From: an uncultured Thermoleophilia bacterium
Lineage (GTDB): Bacteria; Actinomycetota; Thermoleophilia; Gaiellales; F1-60-MAGs149
Direction: 5' to 3'
DNA: 5,099 nt
Assembly: GCA_902806305.1 (NCBI GenBank)
Contig: CADCWC010000315.1
Coordinates: 1 to 5,099, forward strand
Numbering within the stretch: the stretch's first letter is position 1; each line of letters begins with the position of its first letter. Position numbers and translations under genes: made by a program. Of this stretch, positions 4,577-5,099 are shown piece by piece. The notes beneath the pieces are model-generated. The model had not been told where the DNA came from and did not search any database. It worked only from the letters and a program-made list of their open reading frames with translations.

Positions 4577-5099
4577 ATGGCGCTCTCGCAGCGGAGCACC
4601 GACGGCGCGATCCTGGTCACCGGCGGTCGCGGCTTCGTCGGTTCGAACCTCGTCCGACACCTCCGGGAGCGCGGCTTCGAGGTGCTCGGTCCGACCCGCG
4701 CCGAGCTCGACCTCAGGGATCGCGCCGCGGTCGCCTCGTACCTCGACGCGCACGAGGTGCGGACGGTCGTCCACGCCGCCGGGCGCGTCGGCGGCATCGC
4801 GGCGAACGTCGCCGACCCCGTCGGGTTCTTCGTGGAGAACACGGAGATCGGCACGAGCCTCGTGCGGGCCGCGGACGACGTGGGCGTCGAGCGGCTGTTG
4901 AACCTCTCCTCGTCCTGCGTCTACCCCCGCGGGAGGGAGCTGCTCGCCGAGGACGACATGATGACCGGGCCGCTCGAGCCGACGAACGAGGGCTACGCCC
5001 TGGCCAAGATCGCCGTCGGACGCCTGTGCGACTGGATCTCCGCCGACCGGGCCGACCGCCTCTACCGCACGATCCTGCCGTGCAACCTCTACGGGCCGC
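4577..5099 (+). CDS. GDP-L-fucose synthase-like epimerase/reductase, 3' end cut by window
   Basis: First 174 residues of an extended SDR of the GDP-L-fucose synthase (Fcl/WcaG) family, usually about 310-320 aa. Such enzymes 3,5-epimerise and NADPH-reduce GDP-4-keto-6-deoxy sugars. Seen: Rossmann motif TGGRGFVGS (residues 15-23), HAAGRVGGIAAN (67-78) typical of this family, catalytic SSCVYP with Ser112 and Cys114, GPLEPTNEGYALAKIA (131-146) with Tyr140 and Lys144, and CNLYGP (169-174). Both the catalytic Ser and the epimerase Cys of E. coli GMER (Ser107, Cys109) have counterparts, so full epimerase/reductase activity is possible. ATG 4577 is used; GTG 4574 and ATG 4556 are alternatives, and GTG 4574 best fits the -10 element. 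Next to a GDP-heptose operon it may act on GDP-4-keto-6-deoxy-heptose, as related Campylobacter and Yersinia reductases do. GDP-fucose or colitose synthesis is equally open. Confidence 0.87.
   Translation, partial: MALSQRSTDGAILVTGGRGFVGSNLVRHLRERGFEVLGPTRAELDLRDRAAVASYLDAHEVRTVVHAAGRVGGIAANVADPVGFFVENTEIGTSLVRAADDVGVERLLNLSSSCVYPRGRELLAEDDMMTGPLEPTNEGYALAKIAVGRLCDWISADRADRLYRTILPCNLYGP

Noticed and set aside
3526..4854. 442-aa minus-strand open frame opposite the epimerase, methyltransferase and reductase
   Set aside because: The translation is Arg/Pro/Ser-rich, without a domain, and crosses gene boundaries and the intergenic gap on the other strand.

Overview
The window is very GC-rich (by eye around 70%), densely packed, and uses GTG starts with 4-nt stop/start overlaps. 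This suggests a high-GC bacterium, most likely an actinobacterium. That is inferred from composition, start codons and promoter style; nothing here fixes the taxon. It is a piece of a surface-polysaccharide or glycoconjugate sugar locus. No mobile element, CRISPR array, tRNA or rRNA was seen, and no stretch over about 75 bases lacks a gene.

Left half (about 1-2830, minus strand, transcribed right to left): four genes in the order hddC-like, hddA-like, gmhA-like, gmhB-like. They form a compact operon for a nucleotide-activated heptose. The isomerase makes D-glycero-D-manno-heptose 7-phosphate from sedoheptulose 7-phosphate. The GHMP kinase adds the anomeric phosphate, the HAD phosphatase removes the 7-phosphate, and the nucleotidyltransferase attaches the nucleotide. 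A GHMP-type kinase, rather than a ribokinase-type HldE, points to the GDP-alpha-heptose route (S-layers, capsules) and not the ADP-beta-heptose route of LPS core. A fifth gene appears to start at the left edge through an ATGA overlap.

Centre (2831-2890): a 60-base divergent spacer. It holds a good candidate promoter for the heptose operon (TTGCAG, 17 bases, CAGACT, then only 7 bases to the hddC ATG) and an 11-bp imperfect inverted repeat over that promoter's spacer.

Right half (2891-5099, plus strand): a GalE-like extended SDR sugar-nucleotide epimerase is coupled by a GTGA overlap to an FkbM-family methyltransferase. After a 70-base gap with a candidate leaderless promoter comes the first 174 residues of a GDP-L-fucose synthase-like epimerase/reductase, cut by the window edge. 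Together the genes suggest synthesis and tailoring (epimerisation, O-methylation, possibly a 6-deoxy form) of an activated heptose and perhaps a second sugar. Glycosyltransferases and the expected 4,6-dehydratase are not in view. I see no unmistakably new system; the points of interest are pathway completeness, altered metal-site residues and the regulatory spacer.
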